This document shows, in pieces, positions 52,492-61,596 of a DNA stretch of 64,000 nt. The stretch spans positions 1 through 64,000 of the forward strand of contig NZ_VCBC01000005.1 in assembly GCF_005843925.1 (NCBI RefSeq), read 5' to 3'. The notes under the pieces were generated by a model. The model did not search any database and was not told where the DNA came from. It worked only from the letters and a program-made list of their open reading frames with translations. The position numbers and the translations under genes were made by a program. The stretch's first letter is position 1. Each line of letters starts with the position of its first letter. The DNA is from Thalassotalea litorea (GTDB lineage Bacteria > Pseudomonadota > Gammaproteobacteria > Enterobacterales > Alteromonadaceae).

Positions 52492-53110
52492 TGATCACCA
52501 CCTTGTTCCAAAGTAACTCTTTATCAAAACTAAGCTTCAATGCTACGATGCTCAGCATAAATAGTATGTAGCTAACTAACCCCAGATCAAAAAACAAATC
52601 CGCATCCGCTCTGAGTTTAAATATCGACACCAGAATGCCAATCATAAACACTTCAAGCATTTCCCAGCTATCTATCTTCTGATAAAACTTAATGAGCGGC
52701 ATATAACTGTTGCGCTTGATTTGATCCATTTTGATTTGCAGCCCTAATATAAGCGCAATAACCAGCTTACCAATGGGGGCGAAAATACAAAAAAAGCACG
52801 TTACCACGGCCACAAAATAGAGTTCATTCAACCAAAGCGCATAAACCGCAGATGACAAACTCACTGTACTGTTAATGCTAAACATCTTCATTGACATAAT
52901 TGGCAAAAAGATTGCTGGTACCGACAGAATAAGGCCTGCTATCGCAATAGCAACGCTACGGTTTACTGGGTTAGGCTTTCGATATAGGACAATATGACGA
53001 CACTGCCGACAACGGGCTTGCTGACCTTCTTTTAAGACAGGGTAAGGCATAAGATTGTCGCACTCGCGACAAGCCAGTATTGTGGGTTTTGTTGTGGTGG
53101 CTGCTGTCAT
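52484..53110 (-). CDS. PqiA/LetA-like membrane protein, first half
   Basis: A 208-residue protein. The N-terminal zinc ribbon CRECDNLMPYPVL...CRQC (residues 14-40) is followed by a PqiA domain of four helices (ILSVPAIFLPIMSMKMF, YFVAVVTCFFCIFAPIGKLVIAL, SWEMLEVFMIGILVS). Corresponds to the first half of E. coli LetA. Its partner lies immediately downstream with overlapping ends. Together they should form the inner-membrane component that feeds lipids to the MCE tunnel. Confidence 0.9.
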   Translation of the reverse strand: MTAATTTKPTILACRECDNLMPYPVLKEGQQARCRQCRHIVLYRKPNPVNRSVAIAIAGLILSVPAIFLPIMSMKMFSINSTVSLSSAVYALWLNELYFVAVVTCFFCIFAPIGKLVIALILGLQIKMDQIKRNSYMPLIKFYQKIDSWEMLEVFMIGILVSIFKLRADADLFFDLGLVSYILFMLSIVALKLSFDKELLWNKVVIND

Positions 53111-53277
53111 TATTATTGTAATTTGCTAGAGAAAAACAAAAATTAACGAATAAGAAGCACCTTGATCTGGTTGTATTTATTCTTATCCTATTACCTAACC
53201 ATATAAGGAAACAGGATATTTTCAAATTTACAGGCCAGTTAATTGACGATTTTCGCCTTTAAATGGTATTTAATTTA

Positions 53278-53928
53278 TCACCGACGTTGGATGATCCACC
53301 AGTTGAAGCTCTGCTGTCCTCCCCATGGCGTTATATGATCCTGCTGCCAGTGCTCAACACACTGAAAGGGACCAAGTTCAGACGCGTCAAGATACTCAAT
53401 CAGTTGTTGATGACTGTAGCGCTGTACCGGTAGATTTGAACACTGTTGCGGACCATTTTCAGCAAATGTTGCCAGCACCCAGTATCCCTGCTTTTTTAAG
53501 CTCGTCGCTACCTTGTTGATATAATTTTTTCTTTGCCCCGCTTCAGTCATAAAGTGAAAGACCGCTCTATCAATCCAGCAATCCACGGTGTTTAAAGCGG
53601 TGGACTGCCAATGGCTTTCAGGCGCGCTTAAATCTAGTTCCTGATACTTGCAGGTGTGACTGAAAAGGCCGCTTTGACGATGGTTTATTTCTAAACATTG
53701 TAATGCTTGTTTTGAGATATCGATTAGGGTCAGGTTTTGATAGCCGTTCTGTAAGGCATGCTTTGACCAGTCTGATATACCACAACCCGCTTCAACGATA
53801 TAAGCCGATTTGTTTAAATTTAATCGTTCAAATGCCAAATAAGCGGTATCGGTATTGGTTTGCGACCAGCTCATTTGCTGCGCTTGTTTATGGCTAAATA
53901 CCTGTTGCCAATGCTCGCGATTACTCAT
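53278..53928 (-). CDS. SAM-dependent methyltransferase (class I)
   Basis: A 216-residue protein. IVEAGCGISDWSKHAL is motif I for SAM binding, LTLIDISKQALQC supplies the acidic residue of motif II, and YWVLATFAENGPQQC corresponds to motif IV/post-I. It starts HWQQVFSHKQAQQMSWSQ, similar to tellurite/thiopurine-type methyltransferases. The first eight bases overlap the previous gene. Substrate unknown; cytosolic. Confidence 0.85.
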   Translation of the reverse strand: MSNREHWQQVFSHKQAQQMSWSQTNTDTAYLAFERLNLNKSAYIVEAGCGISDWSKHALQNGYQNLTLIDISKQALQCLEINHRQSGLFSHTCKYQELDLSAPESHWQSTALNTVDCWIDRAVFHFMTEAGQRKNYINKVATSLKKQGYWVLATFAENGPQQCSNLPVQRYSHQQLIEYLDASELGPFQCVEHWQQDHITPWGGQQSFNWWIIQRR

Positions 53929-54403
53929 TGATAATTTTTATGTATTGTTCTGGGAAACTTACCTGAATGGTATCACGATAATGGACATCGGGGATAAACT
54001 CAGCGATAACTTCAACCACAGAGGGAACCTGGAAGTGCCCTATTTTCGTTGCTGGTAGTGGATAGTAGACAAAAGCTTTAACCGTTTTATCTGAAATTTT
54101 GAGTAGGCAGGGACAAAACGCAAAGGATTCTGCAGCGAATTGTGGGTGCCACTTTATGTCGTGCAGACAATGCCAGTATGATACCCAGGTCAATATATTA
54201 GGACTTAACTCCAGATTCAGTGTACCGGCATAGCAATTTTGAAACGGTAAGCCCTGTTGACAAAAAATGGGGAGTTGCAACTCAAGACTGCCGGCGCCAT
54301 AGGGATTGTCCGCAGAAAGCCCCGATGCGATTTGATAACCACGGACGACTTTCGCGGGATACCATTTTGGGTTTTTTGGATGACTAATTTGATGATCGTG
54401 CAT
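53921..54403 (-). CDS. Conserved hypothetical with riboflavin-kinase-like (DUF120) pattern
   Basis: A 160-residue protein without signal peptide. A 'VVRGYQIASGL' start, GSLELQLPIFCQQG, then a GTLNLELSPN motif (compare the 'PGTLNv.l' motif of archaeal CTP-dependent riboflavin kinases), and a closing VVEVIAEFIPDVHYRDTIQV. The similarity is weak and hand-made, so kinase function is only a suggestion. The gene overlaps the methyltransferase by eight bases, indicating coupled expression. Its ATG directly follows a 13-bp perfect hairpin, so it lacks a normal ribosome site. Confidence 0.7.
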   Translation of the reverse strand: MHDHQISHPKNPKWYPAKVVRGYQIASGLSADNPYGAGSLELQLPIFCQQGLPFQNCYAGTLNLELSPNILTWVSYWHCLHDIKWHPQFAAESFAFCPCLLKISDKTVKAFVYYPLPATKIGHFQVPSVVEVIAEFIPDVHYRDTIQVSFPEQYIKIINE

Positions 54404-54433
54404 AATAAAGGGAAACCTGAGTTTCCCTTTATT
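54404..54433 (-). terminator. Hairpin immediately upstream of the next start codon
   Basis: aataaagggaaac / gtttccctttatt, a 13-bp perfect stem around a four-base loop. On the minus strand its 3' arm ends at the ATG of the following gene. It probably terminates the phosphoribosyltransferase transcript. Confidence 0.7.
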
Positions 54434-54464
54434 TTAACCGAGATTGTCGATTTTGCGGCTCGCT

Positions 54465-55031
54465 CTATTTTTTGTCGACCAGCAAGTCCATGATATTTGA
54501 TAAATCTTTTTTGCCGTTAATGATTTCATCTGGGGTCAACCCGGATAGTTCATGGGGGAAAACAAGCCATTCATCGGAGTCATGTACATAATAGTCCGGC
54601 TTGATATCCACTTTCGAATTTTGAGGTTTGTACCAAGGGCAGGCAACGCGAATATCTTTTGGCGTATTTAGCCTCATCAGCTCTTGTATTTGCTTGATCA
54701 GTGCATCGATACTGCGACCCGAATCGAAAACATCATCAACAATAAGCAATCCGTCATCAGCATTGGCATTTTCAATCAAATAATGCAAACCATGAACTTT
54801 AATTTCTTTAGATTGTTGGTTAATGCCGTAATAGGACGATGTGCGTACCGCAATATGATCCGTTTCGACTTGCTTGAAATCAAAATACTCCTGAACGGCA
54901 ATCCCAATTGGGGCACCACCGCGCCAGATGCCGACAATAAACTGCGGACGGAAACCGTCATCAAAAACTTGAGCGGCAACGCGGAAAGAATCTTCGAGAA
55001 GTTCTTGAGCACTAATAAATTTTTTATCCAT
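54465..55031 (-). CDS. Phosphoribosyltransferase (hypoxanthine-type)
   Basis: 188 residues from ATG 55031 ('aagagg' eight bases upstream); the open frame to 55073 is not needed. FIVGIWRGGAPIGIAVQEYF and the PRPP loop LLIVDDVFDSGRSIDALI are the type I PRTase landmarks. The hood segment AVRTSSYYGINQQSKEIKV and a C-terminal 'YYVHDSDEWLVFPHEL' resemble the Gpt/Hpt class. Salvages hypoxanthine/guanine-type bases; exact specificity unknown. Confidence 0.88.
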   Translation of the reverse strand: MDKKFISAQELLEDSFRVAAQVFDDGFRPQFIVGIWRGGAPIGIAVQEYFDFKQVETDHIAVRTSSYYGINQQSKEIKVHGLHYLIENANADDGLLIVDDVFDSGRSIDALIKQIQELMRLNTPKDIRVACPWYKPQNSKVDIKPDYYVHDSDEWLVFPHELSGLTPDEIINGKKDLSNIMDLLVDKK

Positions 55032-55291
55032 TCTATGCCTCTTGGATAACAACCTGAATAAATTAGGTGTCAATGAAAGAAATTAGATTTGTTTGGCTCT
55101 GAGCCGCCGCCAGTCATTGAGTAATAAACGTGATAATTTGAAGACAACCTCTAACAATGTAGAACCTACCCCAAACTTATAAACCGAATATCAAATGAAT
55201 AAAACCAGATGCGATAAACGATGCGACGTCGAGTTAACTGACAATTATAACGGATTTTAAAAGCAAAAGTATCCGCTTAGATAAAAACTTA
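55032..55291. other. Intergenic region
   Basis: Between the phosphoribosyltransferase start and the M28 gene stop. No gene, repeat or structured RNA recognised. Confidence 0.3.
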
Positions 55292-56224
55292 TCAATTGGC
55301 TGCTACTTGTTTCTTTGGTTGTAGGTTTTGATCTAACTGCATAATTAATTGCGCGATCGAGCGGATCCCAAACTGGTAAAAATCTGCATTAATCGAGGCC
55401 AAGGTGTCTGTTTGCTGATGATAGTCTTTGTGGTTTTCACCGGTAATAAATAAATACGGCACCCCAACTTTGAAAAATTCATAGTGGTCACTTGCTCGAT
55501 GCAAATCAATTTTGCCGCGTGAGACACTTCTTTTATCCGTAAATAAGGTTCTACGGGGTTTAAAAGGAACCATCACGTTGGCATTGGTTCGTTCAACAAT
55601 AGCGGCGAAATCAGGCCAGCGCCGGGTTCCAGTTAACCAGTAATGACGGTTGTTATTTCCATGACCAACCATGTCTAAGTTCACATTAACTCGAAATTGT
55701 TCAATAAGGTGAGGATTGTCGTGAATAAAACTTTTCGCCCCATATAAGCCATGTTCCTCTCTGTCGATGGCAATAATGATGACGCTATGACGTAGTTGCA
55801 CTTTATCTAAACATTGAGCTAAAGCTAAAATTGCCGCCGTTCCTGATGCATTGTCATCGGCCCCATAATAGGTTTTATTGGAATTTGTGCCAAGATGGTC
55901 ATAATGCGCGGTTATTGCAATAAAACCAAGATTTGGCTGCAATCCTTTGCGACTGACATACCAGTTGACCCCGGTTTTTTCATTGAAGTGACTTTGGTAA
56001 ATAAATTCCTGACGTGTTAACCGATATGAGCTTAAGCTAACGAAGGTTTTTTCGATGTAATTTTGGGCGAGTTTATGACCTTTCTGACCTGGTCCTCGGC
56101 CAGCCATCTCTTCAGAGGCAAGCTGATTGAGATGATTCCAGGCAACCGAACCTATATTGGTGCAGGCTAGCACTGTGAACGTTGAAAAAAGTAAAAGGAA
56201 ACCAATTAGCAGTCGATTTAACAT
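55292..56224 (-). CDS. Exported M28 metallopeptidase
   Basis: A 310-residue protein with an N-terminal signal; VLAC at residues 18-21 suggests a lipoprotein. M28 motifs: TAHYDHLGT, GADDNASGTAAIL, DREEHGLYGAK, DMVGHG and SDHYEFFKVGVPYLFI. The zinc-binding His/Asp/Glu set is complete. Family members are aminopeptidases acting on peptides in the periplasm or outside the cell. It follows a TPR lipoprotein gene by ten bases, so they are likely one operon. Confidence 0.9.
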   Translation of the reverse strand: MLNRLLIGFLLLFSTFTVLACTNIGSVAWNHLNQLASEEMAGRGPGQKGHKLAQNYIEKTFVSLSSYRLTRQEFIYQSHFNEKTGVNWYVSRKGLQPNLGFIAITAHYDHLGTNSNKTYYGADDNASGTAAILALAQCLDKVQLRHSVIIIAIDREEHGLYGAKSFIHDNPHLIEQFRVNVNLDMVGHGNNNRHYWLTGTRRWPDFAAIVERTNANVMVPFKPRRTLFTDKRSVSRGKIDLHRASDHYEFFKVGVPYLFITGENHKDYHQQTDTLASINADFYQFGIRSIAQLIMQLDQNLQPKKQVAAN

Positions 56225-56234
56225 TGCGATTTCG

Positions 56235-57419
56235 CTAAAGCTTACTTAGCAGGCGCAATTTTTGTGCATATTTTTCTTCAACATCGGGAAATTCAGCGTT
56301 GTTTTTAGCTTTGTTGAGATACCGTTCACTCAGTTCATATTCGCCTAGTTTCAAATACGCTTTTGCCAGTCCAAAATAAAACTCATCTTCTTTTGGTTGC
56401 ATTTCACTGGCTGTGATGTAGTGACTTATGGCTTTTTTGTACATCCCATTGTGATACGCTTCGTCGGCTAGCACGGCGTGATAGTATGGGTTGGTAGATC
56501 TTATGTTGGTGATAAATTCACTGATTTCTTCTGACTTTTCGGTATTGCCAATTTCGCGCAGCAAAATGCCTAAGTTATTCCAGGCATTGTAGTTAGCCTG
56601 ATCCATCGTAATCGCCCTTAAATAACTCTCGCGGGCGAGGTTTTCATACTTATGAATTTTATATAAATACCCTAAATTCCCCCAGACTGCACTGTATTGA
56701 GGGTCGGATTTTAGCGCGGCTTTAAAATAGGCATAAGCTCTAGGAAAGTCAGCCTGGGTTAGTGCTGTAGCGCCTAGGTTGTTATAAAACATTGAAGTGA
56801 CGCGCTTTTTACTGATCACGTTTCTGGCAAAATGCTTTTTCACGATAAAAGGGTCAAAGTCAATGGTTGTTGCTTGTTGCCCCCAAATGGTTTGAAAACG
56901 GCTTCTATCATCTCCAACAACGACTAAGTTCACATGACGACTCAACATATTAAAACTGCCCTGCCGTACCCAGTACTCAGGGATCATCACTTCCTGAAAA
57001 TTGATTTTTAAGTTTGCTTCTTTTGCCAGTGCATAGGCAAGAATGGTTAAAGACAGGCAATTTGCCGATTGTTGTTCAAAGGTTTGCTGAGCCGTTAAGT
57101 TTGCGCCCTGATTGTAGAGCAAGCCTGTCGCTGAACGTTTAAATAACTTGGATAATAGTGCTTCAGCACGTTGTTTTGGATCTTCGATACGCAATAAGTT
57201 GTAATGCACAAACTCCTGCATTTCTTGATTAAGGGCGTAGATTTCTCGTTCGCTTTCTACGTTAATGGATTTGTGACCTGGAAATGAGTCCTGATGAATG
57301 AGAAGAGACGTTGGCATTTTATTCGATTCGACCTTAGGAACCGTATTGCAGGCACTCACCAGTAATGCCAAGCTCAATAAAACGAAACGTACAATACATG
57401 CATAAAAACACTTTCTCAT
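56235..57419 (-). CDS. Transglutaminase-like/TPR lipoprotein
   Basis: A 394-residue protein. Signal with lipobox VSAC (Cys24). Residues 75-200 carry a transglutaminase-like segment: QQSANCLSLTILAYALAKEA (the Cys-containing helix) and LSRHVNLVVVG (His). Residues 205-375 contain about four TPR units (NLGATALTQADFPRAYAYFK, LKSDPQYSAVWGNLGYLYKI, NAWNNLGILLREIGN, HAVLADEAYHNGMYKKAISH). Outer-membrane lipoprotein probably scaffolding other proteins; the Asp of a full catalytic triad was not located. Confidence 0.88.
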   Translation of the reverse strand: MRKCFYACIVRFVLLSLALLVSACNTVPKVESNKMPTSLLIHQDSFPGHKSINVESEREIYALNQEMQEFVHYNLLRIEDPKQRAEALLSKLFKRSATGLLYNQGANLTAQQTFEQQSANCLSLTILAYALAKEANLKINFQEVMIPEYWVRQGSFNMLSRHVNLVVVGDDRSRFQTIWGQQATTIDFDPFIVKKHFARNVISKKRVTSMFYNNLGATALTQADFPRAYAYFKAALKSDPQYSAVWGNLGYLYKIHKYENLARESYLRAITMDQANYNAWNNLGILLREIGNTEKSEEISEFITNIRSTNPYYHAVLADEAYHNGMYKKAISHYITASEMQPKEDEFYFGLAKAYLKLGEYELSERYLNKAKNNAEFPDVEEKYAQKLRLLSKL

Positions 57420-57651
57420 AATGCCTCCTGCCTATCATTACTTAAGCATAAGCAATTTTTACTTTATTTACCTCTATCTAGCGCCTTCCTTCATAAATGC
57501 TTACAGATAAATCGTAATTACCGGCTTTCACATGTAAACAAATTGTCTTTTCGGGGTGTTAGGTTAAGGAAAATGGAGGATAGTCTCGCGGTAATAAACA
57601 ACCATTACCTATCCGATGTTCCTCCATAAATGCAGTACTTAATATTGACGA

Positions 57652-58077
57652 CTACTCACAACAGTCATTGGTGAAGTAAGCGGCGAACGCCAGCGTACCT
57701 AAGGTGAAATATATCGCAAGAAGCGCAGAAATGACTTTAAAGATCAGGTGTGTCGATGAGGTGACAGCACTATATGCAATGGCCCCAAACAAGATTGTTA
57801 AAAGTAAGAAAACCAATGACTTGGATAAATTTTGATTTTTAATAAGCGGTTCAGCATCCCCTTGAGAACGTTCATTAGTATAATAGGACGCATAGGCTAG
57901 CGAGCTTAGGGTAAAACAGACAGCCAACAGTACAAACACGATTTGCATAACCACAATCGCAGACGTTGTGACCGAATTCGCCGCTAACAGTACAAATAAG
58001 ACTGCCACCGGAGCGCACACCAAAGCGCGAAATAAATTTTCATTTTGGATTAGAAGTTCATTGTTATTGGTCGCCAT
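57652..58077 (-). CDS. Membrane protein with internally duplicated two-helix unit
   Basis: A 141-residue protein made of two similar halves. Each begins LLIQNENLFRALV or 'LIKNQNLSKSLV', continues with a hydrophobic helix and a 'VTTSA'/'VTSST' turn, and ends with 'FTLSSLAYASYYTNE' or 'FTLGTLAFAAYFTND'. This gives four helices with a tandem repeat of about 70 residues. The C-terminus has a Cys pair (CCE). Family unknown. Confidence 0.8.
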   Translation of the reverse strand: MATNNNELLIQNENLFRALVCAPVAVLFVLLAANSVTTSAIVVMQIVFVLLAVCFTLSSLAYASYYTNERSQGDAEPLIKNQNLSKSLVFLLLTILFGAIAYSAVTSSTHLIFKVISALLAIYFTLGTLAFAAYFTNDCCE

Positions 58078-58445
58078 ACGACTTCCCCTTTTTTGAAAGT
58101 ACTTTTTTAATTATTATGGAATGATCGTTTAAAATCATCTGACTGTTTATTATTTATACACGAGTTGATGGTTTTTAAAACTAAAAAAGGGAGTTTTTTT
58201 ATTAGGTTATTTATTTTCACTGGGTGGCGAGCAAATAACCGACAACAATTTCAGCGTTAAGTTGGGGTAAGTGAAAAGATGCACAGATGATTCCATGCCA
58301 TGAACACCGTATGCTCCCTATCTGAGTTTGTTTTAATATATAGAAGATTTAGCTTTTTGTTTGCTGTTTGCTGTTTGCTGTGTGTTGAGGGAATCAAAAG
58401 TTTTGATTCATTAGATGCTTAATTCGCACTTTCGAATAAAATTAA
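58078..58445. other. Intergenic region with heptamer repeat
   Basis: Between the duplicated membrane-protein gene and the LysR gene. Contains three to four tandem tttgctg units at about 58358-58383. No gene recognised. Confidence 0.45.
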
Positions 58446-59345
58446 TTAATTTTTCATGCTTGCTAATAAAAAATCTACCGCCACTTTTACTTTTGGGACT
58501 AAATAACGCTGTTTTTGATACAGTAAATAGACTGCCATATCAGTGTGTTGGTTAATGCCTAACTCATGTTCAAACGTTAACTCCTGTAATTCACCTGTTT
58601 GAATATAAGATGCTAAGGCCCAGCGAGTAGACATTAGTATCCCCTGTCCTTGGCAAGCTTTTTTTATTAACCATTGACCATTATTTGACACCGCAACCGT
58701 TCGCCCGGTGACATCATGCCACTGGCCATCAATTTTGCACAACCACGGTGTTGGACCTGATGGAGTCCGAAAATATAAGCCGTCGTGCTTACGTAACTCA
58801 ATCGCATTTTGTGGTACACCGTGTTTTGCCAGATAGGCAGGTGCAGCGACAGGGATAAAACGGTTGTCCATTAATTTTTTAGCCAATACCCGCTCGTTCG
58901 GTGCATAACCACCTCGAATGGCAATGTCTACTTCGTCACGCCCTAACATCGATAGCTCATCACTTAAACTAACATCTAGCACAATGTCTGGATACTGTTC
59001 ACTAAAGGCATCTAACAAAGGCATTAATATACGCTCCCCAAACCCCACCATTGAACTAATACGTAAACGCCCCTTTGGCGTAGTTTGATAACTACGCACC
59101 GTTTCATTGCTTAGCTCGAGTTGATTCAGGATATTCTGAACATCGTTGTAATAAATTCGACCCACTTCAGTGAGTTTCACGACCCGGGTTGAACGTTTTA
59201 ATAGAGTCGCTCCCAAACTTTTTTCTAAGTCAGCAACGCGACGCGATAGTGATGAAGGTGGCACCGAAAACATACTAGCCGCTTTAGTAAAGCTGCCAGT
59301 CTCTGCTACCTTGATGAAGTAACGTAGTGCCCGAAGTTGATCCAT
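58446..59345 (-). CDS. LysR-family transcriptional regulator
   Basis: 299 residues from ATG 59345 ('ggagag' upstream; a GTG two codons earlier is possible). The N-terminal winged helix-turn-helix (LRALRYFIKVAETGSFTKAA, SSLSRRVADLEKSLG) is followed by the substrate-binding domain (GFGERILMPLLDAFSEQYPD, DIAIRGGY). Cytosolic. It is transcribed divergently from a GST and a zinc-type oxidoreductase gene (the intervening 185 bases hold the promoters), so it most likely controls them in response to a small electrophilic or quinone-type ligand. Confidence 0.93.
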   Translation of the reverse strand: MDQLRALRYFIKVAETGSFTKAASMFSVPPSSLSRRVADLEKSLGATLLKRSTRVVKLTEVGRIYYNDVQNILNQLELSNETVRSYQTTPKGRLRISSMVGFGERILMPLLDAFSEQYPDIVLDVSLSDELSMLGRDEVDIAIRGGYAPNERVLAKKLMDNRFIPVAAPAYLAKHGVPQNAIELRKHDGLYFRTPSGPTPWLCKIDGQWHDVTGRTVAVSNNGQWLIKKACQGQGILMSTRWALASYIQTGELQELTFEHELGINQHTDMAVYLLYQKQRYLVPKVKVAVDFLLASMKN

Positions 59346-59530
59346 AGCCACTCTCCATTGCTAAGCTTAGGTACATTATTGTCTAAATAACAATAGTGTT
59401 TAGCATTCTACCCTATATATACCCATTTAAAACACAGTAATAATATGTCCGACTTAAATGTTGAAAAGTTAGGTTGAACATTGAATGCAAAACTTAATAA
59501 ACCTTTACCCCTAGGATAGGACACAGATAG

Positions 59531-60223
59531 ATGATCATTTTGCACGGGTTTGCCGCCAGTAACTATTACAACTTAGTGAAACACGTACTGTTATACAAAG
59601 AGATCCCTTTTCAGGAAAACCTGATTTATAGTACAAGTGACAAATTATTGACCATAAGCCCAGCGGGGAAAGTACCGGCAATAACCACCGCTAATGGCCA
59701 CCACATATCCGAATCGAGCGTTATTTGTGATTTTATCGAGGAAGCTTATCCTGCCAAACCGCTCTATCCTGCTGAGGCTGGTGAACGGGCAACGGTGCGT
59801 CAAATCATGAAAATAGCAGAACTTTACTTGGAGCTACCGAGCCGACGACTTATTCGCTATGCGCTTTCAGGTACTGCTGCACCTGAAGCTCTTCAAGATG
59901 AAGTGCGCCAGGTATTAAATCGAGGCATTGGTGCTATGCAGCGCTTATGCCAATTTTCTCCCTGGATCGCGGGTAAACAACTCACGATGGCCGACATCTA
60001 TGTGTATTACGTAAACACAATTGTCGACTCGTTTGCCTCATCTCAACTAAATTGGGATATTCTCGACGAAATTCCAGGTATGAAAGAGTGGCACAACTCG
60101 ATGAGTAAATCGGCGATTGCTAAATCAGTAGACGCTGACCGCGCGGCAAACATGCCTGAGTTTATGAAATACGTAAAAGAGCAAATAGCACAGGCTAAGA
60201 CCGAAAGAAATTCACCACCGTAA
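59531..60223 (+). CDS. Glutathione S-transferase
   Basis: A 230-residue protein. Thioredoxin-like N-domain: IILHGFAASNYYNLVKHVLL, KVPAITTANGHHISESSVICDFIEEAYP (the 'ES' glutathione-binding segment). All-helical C-domain with SPWIAGKQLTMADIYVYY. The catalytic residue position holds Ser/Asn (SNYYN) near residue 10. Followed 92 bases later by an MDR-type oxidoreductase, suggesting a detoxification unit. Confidence 0.9.
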   Translation: MIILHGFAASNYYNLVKHVLLYKEIPFQENLIYSTSDKLLTISPAGKVPAITTANGHHISESSVICDFIEEAYPAKPLYPAEAGERATVRQIMKIAELYLELPSRRLIRYALSGTAAPEALQDEVRQVLNRGIGAMQRLCQFSPWIAGKQLTMADIYVYYVNTIVDSFASSQLNWDILDEIPGMKEWHNSMSKSAIAKSVDADRAANMPEFMKYVKEQIAQAKTERNSPP

Positions 60224-60315
60224 CGACGTTAGATATACGTTTATTATTCACAGAATATAATCAGCAGTCCAGCAAGGCTGATTTGGTTAATGTATTTTTG
60301 CAGGAGCAAAACCCT

Positions 60316-61446
60316 ATGTCAGATACAAACTTACAACTTACTTCCACCATTAGCGAAGACAATACACTGCAACTTGCACTTAAATATATCGAGATCCCAC
60401 AACCCGGTGCAGATGAAGTAGTGATTCGTATTGAAGCGGCACCACTTAATCCTTCTGATTTAGCCGTTATGTTTGCGGCTGCCGATATGACAACAGCTCG
60501 CCAAACAGGCAGCGCACAAAGCCCGGTGCTCAACGCCGATGTACCTGCTCAAAATATGTCTTCTGTAAAAGCTCGTGTTGGTAAATCTATACCTGTCGGT
60601 AACGAGGGCGCAGGGACTGTTGTTGCTGCCGGATCTTCATCTGCTGCCCAAGCTTTAATGGGTAAAACGGTTGCGGTAATCGGTGGAGGTACATTTCGCC
60701 AGTACCTATGTGCTAACGTACAAAATTGTTTAGAACTTGAGCCAGGTACCACCGCAAAAGAAGGAGCATCATCTTTTGTGAATCCGCTCACTGCATTAGC
60801 AATGGTAGAAACAATGCGAGCTGAAGGCCATACCGCTATTGTGCATGCGGCTGCAGCTTCTAACCTTGGACAAATGCTAAACCGTATTTGTATCGCCGAT
60901 GGCATTGATTTAGTCAACATTGTACGTAAGCCAGAACAAGAAACATTGCTGCGCAATATGGGCGCTAAATACGTGGTTAATTCTAGTAGCGACAGTTTTT
61001 ATGACGATTTAACTGCCGCACTAATTGAGACTGGAGCTACGATCGCCTTTGATCCAATTGGTGGTGGTACGTTAACAAGCGACATCCTTACCTGTATGGA
61101 AGCGGCAGCATCACGTGATATGGCTGAGCACAGCGTCTATGGCTCTGATACCTATAAACAAGTGTATATTTATGGAGCTCTGGACCGTGGACCTATTACC
61201 CTTAACCGTAATAACTTTGGCTTTGCCTGGGGAGTAAACGGATTTTTGTTATTTAACGTCTTAGGCAAGCTTGGAATTGAAACCACTATCGCCATGCGTA
61301 AGCGTGTTGCTGCTGAAATTACAACGACATTTGCCAGTCACTACACACATGAAGTGTCGTTAGCACAAGTATTGCAACTGGAATCATTAGGTGCCTATGC
61401 CAAACAAGCCACAGGTGAGAAGTTTTTAGTTTTACCACAAGGCTAA
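60316..61446 (+). CDS. Zinc-type alcohol dehydrogenase/quinone oxidoreductase family protein (MDR)
   Basis: 376 residues from ATG 60316 ('aggag' ten bases upstream). Medium-chain dehydrogenase fold: APLNPSDLAVMFAA, SIPVGNEGAGTVVAAG, HAAAASNLGQMLNRI in place of the usual GAAGGVG-type Rossmann loop, and FDPIGGGTLTS. The structural zinc Cys cluster is absent, as in quinone-oxidoreductase-type members. NAD(P)H-dependent reduction of enones/quinones is likely. It forms a probable unit with the upstream GST and the divergent LysR gene. Confidence 0.86.
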   Translation: MSDTNLQLTSTISEDNTLQLALKYIEIPQPGADEVVIRIEAAPLNPSDLAVMFAAADMTTARQTGSAQSPVLNADVPAQNMSSVKARVGKSIPVGNEGAGTVVAAGSSSAAQALMGKTVAVIGGGTFRQYLCANVQNCLELEPGTTAKEGASSFVNPLTALAMVETMRAEGHTAIVHAAAASNLGQMLNRICIADGIDLVNIVRKPEQETLLRNMGAKYVVNSSSDSFYDDLTAALIETGATIAFDPIGGGTLTSDILTCMEAAASRDMAEHSVYGSDTYKQVYIYGALDRGPITLNRNNFGFAWGVNGFLLFNVLGKLGIETTIAMRKRVAAEITTTFASHYTHEVSLAQVLQLESLGAYAKQATGEKFLVLPQG

Positions 61447-61454
61447 ACCCAGGA

Positions 61455-61531
61455 TGTTATAAACATGGATGTTTTGTATGTCTTCATTCCATGGATGGTT
61501 TAAATGAAGACGATAAACCCAGGATGTTTTT
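61455..61531 (+). repeat. Intergenic repeat, copy A
   Basis: gttataaacatggatgtttt, then tgtatgtcttcattccatgg, atggtttaaatgaaga, and cgataaacccaggatgtttt. It lies just after a plus-strand stop codon and is about 90% identical to copy B at 62779-62852. Short palindromes (aacatggatgtt, ccatgg) are embedded. Confidence 0.75.
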
Positions 61532-61564
61532 TATGCCGCCACGCCATGGATGGCGCAAAAGCAA

Positions 61565-61589
61565 GAAAGCCCGCAATTAGCGGGCTTTC
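61565..61589 (-). terminator. Rho-independent terminator downstream of tRNA-like element
   Basis: gaaagcccgc / gcgggctttc, a perfect 10-bp stem with a five-base loop. Confidence 0.7.
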
Positions 61590-61596
61590 AAAAAGT

